64,000 nucleotides of DNA, taken from contig NZ_CP007440.1 in the NCBI RefSeq assembly GCF_001579845.1, forward strand, positions 5,292,029 through 5,356,028, read 5' to 3'. This document shows positions 48,558 to 56,455 of the stretch, piece by piece. Under the pieces are notes generated by a model. It was given only the letters and a program-made list of their open reading frames with translations, did no database searches and had not been told where the DNA came from. Made by a program: the position numbers and the translations under genes. Position 1 is the first letter of the stretch, and every line of letters begins with the position of its first letter. The stretch comes from Rhodoplanes sp. Z2-YC6860 (lineage in GTDB: Bacteria; Pseudomonadota; Alphaproteobacteria; Rhizobiales; Xanthobacteraceae).

Positions 48558-49352
48558 ATGCCTGACCTCATCCGTCTCGAATATCGCAACGTGACGATGC
48601 GCTTCCCTCAGGACGGCGGGCAAACCATGACCGCCGTGCAGGACGTCAACATCGCCGTGCGCGACGGCGAGGTGGTGTCGCTGATCGGGCCGTCGGGCTG
48701 CGGCAAATCGACCTTGCTCAACATCGGATCGGGTCTCGCGGCGCCGAGCGAAGGCCAGGCTTTCGTCGACGGCGAAAGGGTCGAAGGCCCGAACGCTCAC
48801 GTCGCCTTCATGCTGCAGAAAGACCTGCTGCTGCCGTGGCGGACGATTGCCGAGAACGTGATGTTCGGCGTCGAAATCCAGGGCGTGCCGACGACCGAAC
48901 GCAAACGCCGCGCGCAGACGCTGCTGGAGACGCTCAAGCTCGCGGACTTCGCCAAGCACTATCCGCATCAGCTCTCCGGCGGCATGCGGCAGCGCGTGGC
49001 GCTGGCGCGCACGCTCGCGGTCGATCCGACCGTACTGCTGCTCGACGAGCCGTTCTCCGCGGTCGATGCGCAGACCCGCATTACGCTGCAACAGGAGCTC
49101 GCGCAGACGCTCAAGCGCGCCGGCAAGACCGCGCTGCTGATCACCCATGACCTGCTCGAAGCCGTCACGCTGTCCGATCGCGTGCTGGTGATGAGCCGAC
49201 GGCCGGGCAAGATCATCGACGAGATCACGATCGACATCCCAGGCCGCGACGATCCGTTGACACGACGGCACGACGGCAAGATCGGCGGCTACGTGAACCA
49301 TCTGATGGACAAACTCGGCATCGGCTCCGCCGAACAGCAGGTGCCGGCATGA
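48558..49352 (+). CDS. ABC transporter ATP-binding protein, SsuB/TauB-like
   Basis: A 264-residue ATPase. Walker A is GPSGCGKST, the Q-loop is in MLQKDLLLPWRT, the signature is LSGGMRQR, Walker B is VLLLDEP, and the switch histidine is in LLITHDLLEAV. The LLPWRT and SAVDAQTR segments are typical of nitrate/sulfonate/taurine importers. The stop overlaps the permease start by ATGA. It works with the divergent Tat-exported binding protein. Confidence 0.93.
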   Translation: MPDLIRLEYRNVTMRFPQDGGQTMTAVQDVNIAVRDGEVVSLIGPSGCGKSTLLNIGSGLAAPSEGQAFVDGERVEGPNAHVAFMLQKDLLLPWRTIAENVMFGVEIQGVPTTERKRRAQTLLETLKLADFAKHYPHQLSGGMRQRVALARTLAVDPTVLLLDEPFSAVDAQTRITLQQELAQTLKRAGKTALLITHDLLEAVTLSDRVLVMSRRPGKIIDEITIDIPGRDDPLTRRHDGKIGGYVNHLMDKLGIGSAEQQVPA

Positions 49353-50134
49353 GCGAAGGATCGATGGTCCGCCGCGGAACGGCGGTCAGCCTGCTGCTGC
49401 TGGTGATTTTCCTCGCCGGCTGGGAATGGGGGCCGGGCCTTCTGCGGATTCCGCCGTACATCATCCCGCCGCTATCGGCCGTAGCGAACGAAGCCGTGCG
49501 GATGTGGCACACGAGCGGGCTTCTCACCCACACCGGCATCACGGCAGGCGAGGTGCTCGCAGGTTTCATCATCGGCAGCCTGATGGGCGCCGCGATGGGC
49601 TATCTGCTCGGCATGTCGCCCCTGGCCGAATTCGCGCTGTCGCCCTATATCCTCGCGCTGCAGATCGCGCCGAAGGTGGCGTTCGCGCCGCTGTTCATCC
49701 TGTGGATGGGCTTCACGGTCTACCCGAAGATCCTGGTCGCGATCCTGATCGTGTTCTTCCCGGTGCTGGTCAATGTGCTGACCGCCGTGCGCACCGTCGA
49801 TCCGGACCTGATCAGCCTCGCGCGCGCCTTCAAGGCCTCGCGCGCGCAGATCTTCTGGAAGATCGAGTTTCCCGCGTCGCTGCCGCCGCTGTTCGCGGGG
49901 CTCCGCATCGGCTCGACGCTTGCCGTGGTCGGCGTCGTGGTCGGCGAGCTTGTCGGCGGCAACAAAGGGCTCGGTTATCTGCTGTCGTTCGGCGAGGGCC
50001 AGGCCAACACCGCGATGGTGTTCGTCGCGATCGTGATGCTGACGTTGGTCGGCGGCCTCGCCTATCTGCTGGTGGTCGCGATCGAGCTTCGCGTGCTGCA
50101 CTACCTGCCGAAGCGGGTGCACACGGGGTTCTAG
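49349..50134 (+). CDS. ABC transporter permease, SsuC/TauC-like
   Basis: A 261-residue inner-membrane protein with about six helices. The binding-protein-dependent transport motif appears at EFPASLPPLFAGLRIGSTLAVVGVVVGEL, with the earlier APLFILWMGFTVYPKI. It completes a nitrate/sulfonate/taurine-type importer with the two neighbouring genes. Confidence 0.92.
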   Translation: MSEGSMVRRGTAVSLLLLVIFLAGWEWGPGLLRIPPYIIPPLSAVANEAVRMWHTSGLLTHTGITAGEVLAGFIIGSLMGAAMGYLLGMSPLAEFALSPYILALQIAPKVAFAPLFILWMGFTVYPKILVAILIVFFPVLVNVLTAVRTVDPDLISLARAFKASRAQIFWKIEFPASLPPLFAGLRIGSTLAVVGVVVGELVGGNKGLGYLLSFGEGQANTAMVFVAIVMLTLVGGLAYLLVVAIELRVLHYLPKRVHTGF

Positions 50135-50144
50135 AAAAGCCTAC

Positions 50145-50546
50145 TCAATCGAGCCAATTTTCCACCTTCAGGCCGCGAACGCGTTTGAATTCACCGACAT
50201 TGCCGGTCACCACAGTGGCGCCGACGGCACGTGCGTGTGCGGCTATCAGAAGGTCGTTGCTCCCGATCGGCTTTCCAGCGGCTTCCAATTCCGAACGAAG
50301 TCCACCGTATTCAGTGTCGGCAGGAACATCGAAAGGAAGGACCTCAACCTCTGCAAGCAGCTCTTCTATCGCTTGGATCAATCGTTTCGAGCCGCTCTTT
50401 GCACACTCATAACGCAATTCGGCCGCCACGATGATGCTGGTACAAATGTTGTCCTCGCCCCGCTTGGCGATCTGCTTTGCCGCCTTGCCCTGCGGATTCC
50501 TAACAAGGTCCGAAAAAATATTCGTATCCAGCAAGTAGAGCGTCAC
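50145..50546 (-). CDS. vapC: VapC-type PIN-domain toxin
   Basis: A 133-residue predicted ribonuclease with a GTG start that overlaps the antitoxin stop (GTGA). PIN acidic residues are D7 in LLDTNIF, E in VAAELRYE, D in IGSNDLLIAAHA and an acidic end region in VVTGNVGEFKRV. It should cleave tRNA or rRNA when free of VapB. It lies downstream of the antitoxin gene, the normal order for vapBC. Confidence 0.92.
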   Translation of the reverse strand: MTLYLLDTNIFSDLVRNPQGKAAKQIAKRGEDNICTSIIVAAELRYECAKSGSKRLIQAIEELLAEVEVLPFDVPADTEYGGLRSELEAAGKPIGSNDLLIAAHARAVGATVVTGNVGEFKRVRGLKVENWLD

Positions 50547-50779
50547 AGCACCTTCTCCGGCGCAGGTACGGGATCGTCAATCTCAGGAAAACTCTCTTCC
50601 AACGGCTTCATTGCCTTGAGCAATGCGACAAGCCCCCGTTTGCGCACGGGCTCGATGATCAGACGTTCACCGTCCCGGTGCATGACGGCTTCATCACCCG
50701 GCAATTCGAACTCAACGGGAATACGGACCGCCTGATTGCGGCCATTTCGAAACAACCTGACGTGCCTAGTATCAGCCAC
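50543..50779 (-). CDS. vapB: VapB-type antitoxin (AbrB/VagC fold)
   Basis: A protein of about 78 residues beginning VADTRHVRLFRNGRNQAVRIPVEFELPG, the VapB/VagC DNA-binding start. A GTG at 50779 is chosen: AAGGAG (50786-50791) lies six bases upstream, while the ATG at 50785 abuts that site directly. The C-terminus (EIDDPVPAPEKVL) should block the VapC active site. It probably represses its own promoter. Confidence 0.88.
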   Translation of the reverse strand: MADTRHVRLFRNGRNQAVRIPVEFELPGDEAVMHRDGERLIIEPVRKRGLVALLKAMKPLEESFPEIDDPVPAPEKVL

Positions 50780-50888
50780 GGCCATCTCCTTGGCATATGT
50801 CACGAACATATGCCATTTACTGGCTGATGCAAGGGAATCGAGGGGCGACCCTGCACGAGCAAATGGCTCGATATACTCGGGAAGGAAC

Positions 50889-51422
50889 CTAAGACCTTCT
50901 TCCCTCGGCCACGGCCTTCATCTGCAACAGCCCCCTCTCCATGTCGGGACCGAGCACCTTTTCCATGTTCCTGATCAGGCACATCGCCTTGGTCATGAAC
51001 GTCATCGGGCCGGTGGAGGTCCAAGTCACCTGCGTGCGGTCACCCTGCGGGCGAAAGGTGAACTCGCTGGTGTTCTTGCCTTCGAACGGCTTCACGAACT
51101 CCACATCCACGCGGATGAACTCGCCGGGCTTGTTCTCGACGAGCGTCATGGTGCCCTGCCCGACCTTGTCGTTGCCAGCCCATTTGAAGATCGCGCCGGG
51201 ACCGGCCGGCGGCCCCTCGAACGCGACCTTCGCGTCCGGATCGAGCTTCGCCCAGGGCGACCAGTCATCCCAACGGTGGAAGTTGTTGACCTGCGCGAAC
51301 ACATCCATGGGCGCAGCGTCCACGATCATGCGGCGTTCGATGCGGAAGGTGTCGGGCTGCAAGGCCACGAAGCCAGCGAGGCCAGCAATGACGATCACCA
51401 AAAAGAGCAGAAGTTTCTTCAT
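50889..51422 (-). CDS. SRPBCC-fold (polyketide cyclase/START-like) protein with N-terminal membrane anchor
   Basis: A 177-residue protein starting MKKLLLFLVIVIAGLAGFVAL (a hydrophobic anchor or signal) followed by the SRPBCC pattern: ERRMIVDAAPMDVFAQVNNFHRWDDWSPW, VAFEGPPAGPGAIFKWAGND, and TWTSTGPMTFMTKAMCLI. Such proteins bind hydrophobic ligands. The ligand is unknown. It is isolated between vapBC and the TRAP genes. Confidence 0.85.
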   Translation of the reverse strand: MKKLLLFLVIVIAGLAGFVALQPDTFRIERRMIVDAAPMDVFAQVNNFHRWDDWSPWAKLDPDAKVAFEGPPAGPGAIFKWAGNDKVGQGTMTLVENKPGEFIRVDVEFVKPFEGKNTSEFTFRPQGDRTQVTWTSTGPMTFMTKAMCLIRNMEKVLGPDMERGLLQMKAVAEGRRS

Positions 51423-51466
51423 GGCATTCCAAACAAGCACGAGCGAAAGCAAAAACTCCGCGAGAG

Positions 51467-52786
51467 CTAACTACCTAGCAGCCGCGGCAGGAACGTGGCG
51501 AGCGGCGGCGTAAAAAATACCAACAATAAAACCAGAAGACCAAACCAGACGTAAGGCATCGCGGCACGGAACACGTCGTTCATGGTCACGCTCGGCGGCG
51601 CGACACCCTTCATCGTGAACAGCAACAGGCCAAACGGCGGCGTCAACAGACCAAGCTGCATGCAGATCAGAAACAGCACGCCGAACCACACCGGGTCGAC
51701 GTCGAGTTTCTGGACCAGCGGCATGAAGAACGGCAACGTGATCAGCATCATCGAGACCTGATCGACGAAACAGCCGAGAAACAGCAGGATTCCCATCATG
51801 CCGAGTATCAGCACGGTGGCGGACAGGCCCTGCGCCGAGACGAGACCCACGATGCCGTTGGTGGCGCCGGAAAAGCTCAAGACCTGAGAGAAGGTCGTAG
51901 CGCCGATGATGATGAACAGGATCGTGCCGGACACCGCGACCGTGCCGGTCAACGCCTTCAGCAGCGCCGCCCAGGTCAGGCTGCGGTAAATCATCGCAGC
52001 GATGATGGTGCCCGAGGCGCCCAGCGCCGCAGCCTCGGTCGGCGTCGCCCAGCCGGCCGTCATGGCGCCGACCACCAGACCAAAAATCAGCACCAGCGGC
52101 AGCACGTGAAGAAGGAACGGCGTCCAGCGGTGCACGCCGCCCGGACCGTCGGCGAGCTTTTCCTCGGGTGCCAGCGCCGGATTGAGATAGGCGCGCAGGA
52201 TGATGTAGCCGATGAACAGCGTGCTTAAGATCAGCCCCGGCACGATGCCGCCGATCAACAGGCCGGAGATCGAGATCCCGGCGAGGCTGCCGAGCAGCAC
52301 CGCCAACGCCGACGGCGGGATCAGCATGTCGACGCCGCCGATGCCCATGATCGGCCCCATGGCGAGCTGCTTGTCGTAGCCGCGTTCCAGCATGGTCGGC
52401 AACATCAGGCTGCCCAGCAGCGCCGTTGTCGCGATGGTCGAGCCGGAAATCGCCGAGAACACGGTTCCAGCGACGATCGCGATCACCGAAAGCCGGCCCG
52501 GGACCTTGCGGATCAAAAGCGCAAAGGCATCGATGGCCTTCAATGCAACGCCGGAGTGGAACAGCACCTCGCCCATCAGCACGAAGAACGGGATTGGAGT
52601 GAGCGAAAAGCTCGTGACCGACGCGACCGCGTTTCGCGCAAGCTGCGACAGCCCCTGCTCGCCGCCGAGGAAAAACAACGCGCCCACGATGTTGATGGCA
52701 AGAAACGCGATTGCGACCGACAAGCCAAGGCTCATCAGAACGACAAGTCCGCCGAACAGGATGATGCTTGCTTCGATCCAGCCCAT
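51467..52786 (-). CDS. dctM: TRAP transporter large permease (DctM)
   Basis: A 439-residue membrane protein with about 12 helices. TRAP-M hallmarks are FFVLMGEVLFHSGVALKAIDAF, VAGTVFSAISGSTIATTALLGS, GGVDMLIPPSALAVLLG and the C-terminal MQLGLLTPPFGLLLF. It carries the ion-driven transport step. The start lies five bases after the DctQ stop. With DctQ and DctP (53509-54468) it forms a sialic-acid/dicarboxylate-type secondary importer; the ligand is unknown. Confidence 0.95.
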   Translation of the reverse strand: MGWIEASIILFGGLVVLMSLGLSVAIAFLAINIVGALFFLGGEQGLSQLARNAVASVTSFSLTPIPFFVLMGEVLFHSGVALKAIDAFALLIRKVPGRLSVIAIVAGTVFSAISGSTIATTALLGSLMLPTMLERGYDKQLAMGPIMGIGGVDMLIPPSALAVLLGSLAGISISGLLIGGIVPGLILSTLFIGYIILRAYLNPALAPEEKLADGPGGVHRWTPFLLHVLPLVLIFGLVVGAMTAGWATPTEAAALGASGTIIAAMIYRSLTWAALLKALTGTVAVSGTILFIIIGATTFSQVLSFSGATNGIVGLVSAQGLSATVLILGMMGILLFLGCFVDQVSMMLITLPFFMPLVQKLDVDPVWFGVLFLICMQLGLLTPPFGLLLFTMKGVAPPSVTMNDVFRAAMPYVWFGLLVLLLVFFTPPLATFLPRLLGS

Positions 52787-52791
52787 GGCTC

Positions 52792-53307
52792 TCAGCCCAC
52801 CGATGTCGCGTCGGCGCGCCGGGCCGGCTCGGAACGAACCAGCCGATCGAAGCGAAACACGAATTCAGCAGCGAGCAACGCAAAGCAAACCGGCAGCGGC
52901 CAAAGCAGCCACCATTCCGGGAACACCAGGTTCTTGATGGTGATAGAGCCCAGGGCCGCGCTGTCGATGGTCATCTTGATGCCGTAGCGCATCATGATGA
53001 GGCACACGACGAAACCCATCGCATCGCCGAGAAGCTCCATCATCCAGGCGAGCCGTTTTGGCATTGCGGTCAGCACCAGATCGATGCGCACGTGTTGGCC
53101 GCGGCGCAGGAGCCAAGGCGCGGTCAAGAGCGTGGTGATGTAGAGCGCATACTCGGAGACTTCATTGGCCCACGGAAAACCCGAGCGTGTGACGTTGCGC
53201 AGCACGATGTCGGCCGTGACCATCACCACCATGCCGAGAAGCGTTAGCGCTGCAAGCAACGCGAATGCGTTGAGCAGCTTGCCGAAGGCATTGGACAGGC
53301 GGGTCAT
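52792..53307 (-). CDS. dctQ: TRAP transporter small permease (DctQ)
   Basis: A 171-residue protein with four membrane helices, including FALLAALTLLGMVVMVTADIVLRNV and the RRGQHVRIDLVLTAMPKR signature found in DctQ proteins. It pairs with DctM in the inner membrane. A palindromic repeat of about 140 bp separates it from the DctP gene upstream. Confidence 0.93.
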   Translation of the reverse strand: MTRLSNAFGKLLNAFALLAALTLLGMVVMVTADIVLRNVTRSGFPWANEVSEYALYITTLLTAPWLLRRGQHVRIDLVLTAMPKRLAWMMELLGDAMGFVVCLIMMRYGIKMTIDSAALGSITIKNLVFPEWWLLWPLPVCFALLAAEFVFRFDRLVRSEPARRADATSVG

Positions 53308-53340
53308 GGTTGCCTTCTAAGAAACAAATACGCTCTCGAT

Positions 53341-53480
53341 CCGTCACCCTGAGGTGCGAGCGAAGTGAGCCTCGAAGGGCGACGGCCCGGGATTTCGGGG
53401 CCGCATCCTTCGAGGCCCGCCCATAGCATGTCGCAGACGCGCGTAAACGCGCCGGAGGGCGGGCACGTCAGGATGACAGG
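53341..53480. repeat. Palindromic repeat, GTCACCCTGAGG class
   Basis: CCGTCACCCTGAGGTGCGAGCG at the left and CACGTCAGGATGACAGGG at the right are inverted. The inner CCTCGAAGGGCGACGGCCCGGGATTTCGGGG is shared with 10838-10979 and 60138-60244. The insert CGCGTAAACGCGCC is the reverse orientation of the one in the 10838 copy. It lies between dctP and dctQ. Confidence 0.85.
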
Positions 53481-53508
53481 GAGAGAGTACCCGAGTCGCA
53501 CTGCTGAG

Positions 53509-54468
53509 CTAATTCCCTGCCAATTTCCGGAGCTTCGCGCCGTTCTCCGGCGAACGCTTGATTACCGAAGCCCAGCCGACCTCGTTGGCCTTGGCGACGA
53601 AATCCTTGCCCGCCGCGGCGCCGAGATCGATCGGCGAAATCCCCGCCGCCGCCTGCTTGTCGCGCTCGGCCTTGATCAGCGCGTCGTTCTCGTCGTCGAG
53701 ACCTTCGAGCCACAGCGCCGCGTCGTTCAGCACCTTCTTCTGCTTGTCGTTGAGGCCCTTCCATGCATCCAGGTTGACCAGGACGCCCACCTCGACGCTG
53801 TAGAACGGCGGCTCAAGCCGATACTTCGTCACCTTCTCCCAGCCGAGATCGAAAATGCCGGTGATCGGCCAGCCGTAGCCGTCGACCACGCCGCGCTCCA
53901 GCGCCGTGTAGACTTCGCCCGGGGCGGTGGTGACGGTGGTGCCGCCCAGCGCCTCGACCACATCCTTGTAGACCGGCGTCACGCGGATCTTCAGGCCGGT
54001 GAAGTCCATCTTCTCGATCTTCTTGTTGAGATAGATGTGAAACGGCACGTTGTGGAACTGCCGTGCCAGGTAATGCGCGTTGAGCTTCTGATTGTGCAGT
54101 TGTTCGATGAAATCGAAGGTGCCGTCCTTGCGCTGCTGCTCCGCCGGCTTGCTGATCAGCTTCAGCGCATCGGCCTCAGGCATCAGGTTGGTGTAGAAGG
54201 CACCGGTCACATTCGCGATATCGATCACCCGGGTGCGAACCGCGTTACCGACCTCGAAAGGCGGCATGGCGCGCGGCCCGCCGATGTAGTTGATCTGAAC
54301 CACGCCCTTGCCGTCGGCGTTCACCTTCTGGATGAAGCGCTCGAAATTCTTGGAGAATTGCGTGCCTTCGGCGAAAGACGTGACGGCCCGCAGCGTCACC
54401 TCTTGTGCCAAGGCTGCATCAGCCGCAAACGCCAAAATCGCGGCGGCCAATATGGTCTTCGTCTTCAT
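53509..54468 (-). CDS. dctP: TRAP transporter solute receptor (DctP)
   Basis: A 319-residue periplasmic receptor. GAGGAGGGG precedes the ATG, and the signal peptide ends at AALA-QEV. DctP features are RAVTSFAEGTQFSKNFERFIQKVN, the carboxylate-binding arginine segment FTGLKIRVTPVYKDVVEALG, and ALERGVVDGYGWP. It delivers an organic acid to DctQM. It is first in the operon, with a repeat between it and dctQ that may lower permease expression. Confidence 0.93.
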   Translation of the reverse strand: MKTKTILAAAILAFAADAALAQEVTLRAVTSFAEGTQFSKNFERFIQKVNADGKGVVQINYIGGPRAMPPFEVGNAVRTRVIDIANVTGAFYTNLMPEADALKLISKPAEQQRKDGTFDFIEQLHNQKLNAHYLARQFHNVPFHIYLNKKIEKMDFTGLKIRVTPVYKDVVEALGGTTVTTAPGEVYTALERGVVDGYGWPITGIFDLGWEKVTKYRLEPPFYSVEVGVLVNLDAWKGLNDKQKKVLNDAALWLEGLDDENDALIKAERDKQAAAGISPIDLGAAAGKDFVAKANEVGWASVIKRSPENGAKLRKLAGN

Positions 54469-54551
54469 GCAAGCCCCTCCTCAAGCGGCCCACACCTCGC
54501 CGCCGCTCAAGAAAACTATTGGTAGAAATGCTCCCGCGCAATCAATTCCGG

Positions 54552-55376
54552 TCAGACGAGCAATATCAGTGCCACGGCCGTGACCAGCACCACCAAGCCG
54601 CCGAGCAGCCCGCATTGCGGAAACTCAGGATAGCCAATCAGCCAGCGCGGCCCGCGGAAGGCGACGTAAAGCTTCGGCGCCTCGATCCCGAACACCGCCG
54701 CGCCATGGATGGCGATCGGTAGCCACAACGAGCGACCGCCCCAGACATAAGCCAGTCCGAACACGCAGCTCACGATGAACAGGCCAAAGGCCGGCTGCCA
54801 GATGGCGCGTTTCGCATCCAGCGGCTTTTTGACGAAGTGCAGCGCCGCGAACACGACCGAAGTCGCGGCCACCGCGAACGCCGCAAAGGCCGACCCATCC
54901 GGCAGCGCGAGAAGCACTTGATCGAGCAGAATGCCACGGAACACCGCCTCTTCCAGAGCCGCCAGCGGCCATGGGCCGAGCACGCGGCGCAGGAGTTTCG
55001 CGCGGCGCGTTGCCGGATCAAAGCGCGGCTCGATGACGACCCATCCGGCCATGAACCAGACTGCGTACATCGCCCAGGCCGGAACGAGCATCACCGCAAT
55101 CGCGACAGCGATGTCCCGCCACGGCACTGGCAGCGGAAACTGCTGGTGCAGCCATGCGACCGGCGAAATGCCGAGCGCAAGCGGTGTACCGACAATGATG
55201 ATGAGCCATGTCACGTGAATCATCACGCGGCTGGTCCACTTCACCAGGGGTTTGCGCGTATCGAACCGCAACGGCAGAGCCAGCGGTTCGCCCGCAAGCT
55301 TGAGCGCAACGCTCTGCATCAGCCACAGCAAGGCCAGTCCGAAAGCCGCAACACCAAGCATCACCAGGATGTTCAT
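54552..55376 (-). CDS. CPBP-family intramembrane glutamic endopeptidase-like protein
   Basis: A 274-residue membrane protein starting MNILVMLGVAAFG; ATG overlaps the acyltransferase stop (ATGA). About seven to eight helices are predicted. The CPBP motif 1 is EEAVFRGILLDQ and motif 2 contains VVFAALHFV, which place the catalytic Glu and His in the membrane. Family members are Rce1-like prenyl proteases or self-immunity proteins. Coupling to an LpxL-like gene suggests an envelope role. Confidence 0.8.
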   Translation of the reverse strand: MNILVMLGVAAFGLALLWLMQSVALKLAGEPLALPLRFDTRKPLVKWTSRVMIHVTWLIIIVGTPLALGISPVAWLHQQFPLPVPWRDIAVAIAVMLVPAWAMYAVWFMAGWVVIEPRFDPATRRAKLLRRVLGPWPLAALEEAVFRGILLDQVLLALPDGSAFAAFAVAATSVVFAALHFVKKPLDAKRAIWQPAFGLFIVSCVFGLAYVWGGRSLWLPIAIHGAAVFGIEAPKLYVAFRGPRWLIGYPEFPQCGLLGGLVVLVTAVALILLV

Positions 55377-56296
55377 GGCGCCCGACCGTGGAGAAATGCG
55401 TTCCATCGCCGGTCGAGCCAGAACAACCAGTTCTCCGGATTCTGCCGCAGGCGTTCCTCGAACCAGTTGCACCAATCCTGCGCGCAGGCCTGAACAGCAG
55501 CTTCCCGGTCGGTGCTTTGCGGCGGCGGCGAGTCCTCGAAGGTCATCGTGAATCCTCCGCTGGAGCGCCACACGGGAAAGCAGCGGATGATGGGCGCCCC
55601 GGCTGTCATCGCCAGCCTGAATGCGCCGGCGTGGAGTCGCGCCGAACGTCCGAACAAGGTGACCACAAGGCCTTCGCCGGGCGCTGCCAGCAGGTCGGGG
55701 GTCATGGCCAGCACCTGACCGCTCTTCAGAATTCGCAGATAGGCGAGAGCATCCCGGGTCGTCGATTCCCGCAACGGGCGTCGCACGGTTTGCCCGCCGA
55801 GCGCCTTGTACCAGCGAGCCTTGCGATCGGCCTTTTCGGCGTCGCCGACGTCCCTGATCAGCATCGCCACCGGATGCCGGGTCGCAATAATGCCCGCGCC
55901 AAGCTCATGGCCAGACCAGTGCGGCGTCGCGAGTACGACCCCGCGCCCCGCCGCCATGGCCCTGTCGAGCACATCGACTGTCCGATCAAACAGGATTTCC
56001 TTCACCACGGGCGTCGCAGCCAGTCCGTGGTGGAATGTCGCCAGTGTGCTGCCCAGGAGCCAGCCCGCCTGCTGGAAGTACAGGCGCGCGGCTTGCTCGG
56101 GAACCTGCTCGCCCAGCGCCACCCGCATATTGGCGAGGACCCGCCGCCGCAGCATCGGAGTGGCTCCGGCGAGCGATACGGCCCCGCGCAGGATCGACCG
56201 CTGGCCACCGATCGGCAGCCGCGCCGTGGCCGAAATCGCCGCGCCGATGGCCCGCTGTGTGAGGGCGCGCCGCAGGTGGTGCAGGTCTTTGGACAA
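55373..56296 (-). CDS. LpxL/HtrB-family lipid acyltransferase
   Basis: A 307-residue acyltransferase with a probable TTG start. The LpxL catalytic motif is HWSGHE (H-X4-E), followed by RDVGDAEKADRKARWYKALGG and the PDLLAAPGEG region, where LpxL enzymes normally have PD. The closing QNPENWLFWLDRRW is the usual family end. It would transfer an acyl chain to a lipid A precursor or related lipid at the inner membrane. It lacks a clear N-terminal membrane helix. Confidence 0.85.
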   Translation of the reverse strand: MSKDLHHLRRALTQRAIGAAISATARLPIGGQRSILRGAVSLAGATPMLRRRVLANMRVALGEQVPEQAARLYFQQAGWLLGSTLATFHHGLAATPVVKEILFDRTVDVLDRAMAAGRGVVLATPHWSGHELGAGIIATRHPVAMLIRDVGDAEKADRKARWYKALGGQTVRRPLRESTTRDALAYLRILKSGQVLAMTPDLLAAPGEGLVVTLFGRSARLHAGAFRLAMTAGAPIIRCFPVWRSSGGFTMTFEDSPPPQSTDREAAVQACAQDWCNWFEERLRQNPENWLFWLDRRWNAFLHGRAP

Positions 56297-56455
56297 CGGC
56301 GGGGCTCAAGTTCGGGTCAAACGCCTGAGCAAGCTAAAGCAATCCCGCCTCGGATCAACGGCGCGAAACCGCAAATACCAGCCACACCCAGGGGTCGCTT
56401 TCAGTTCGGCATGCCTTTGAATATAGTGGGATTCCGCATTTCAGAGGCATGTCCC

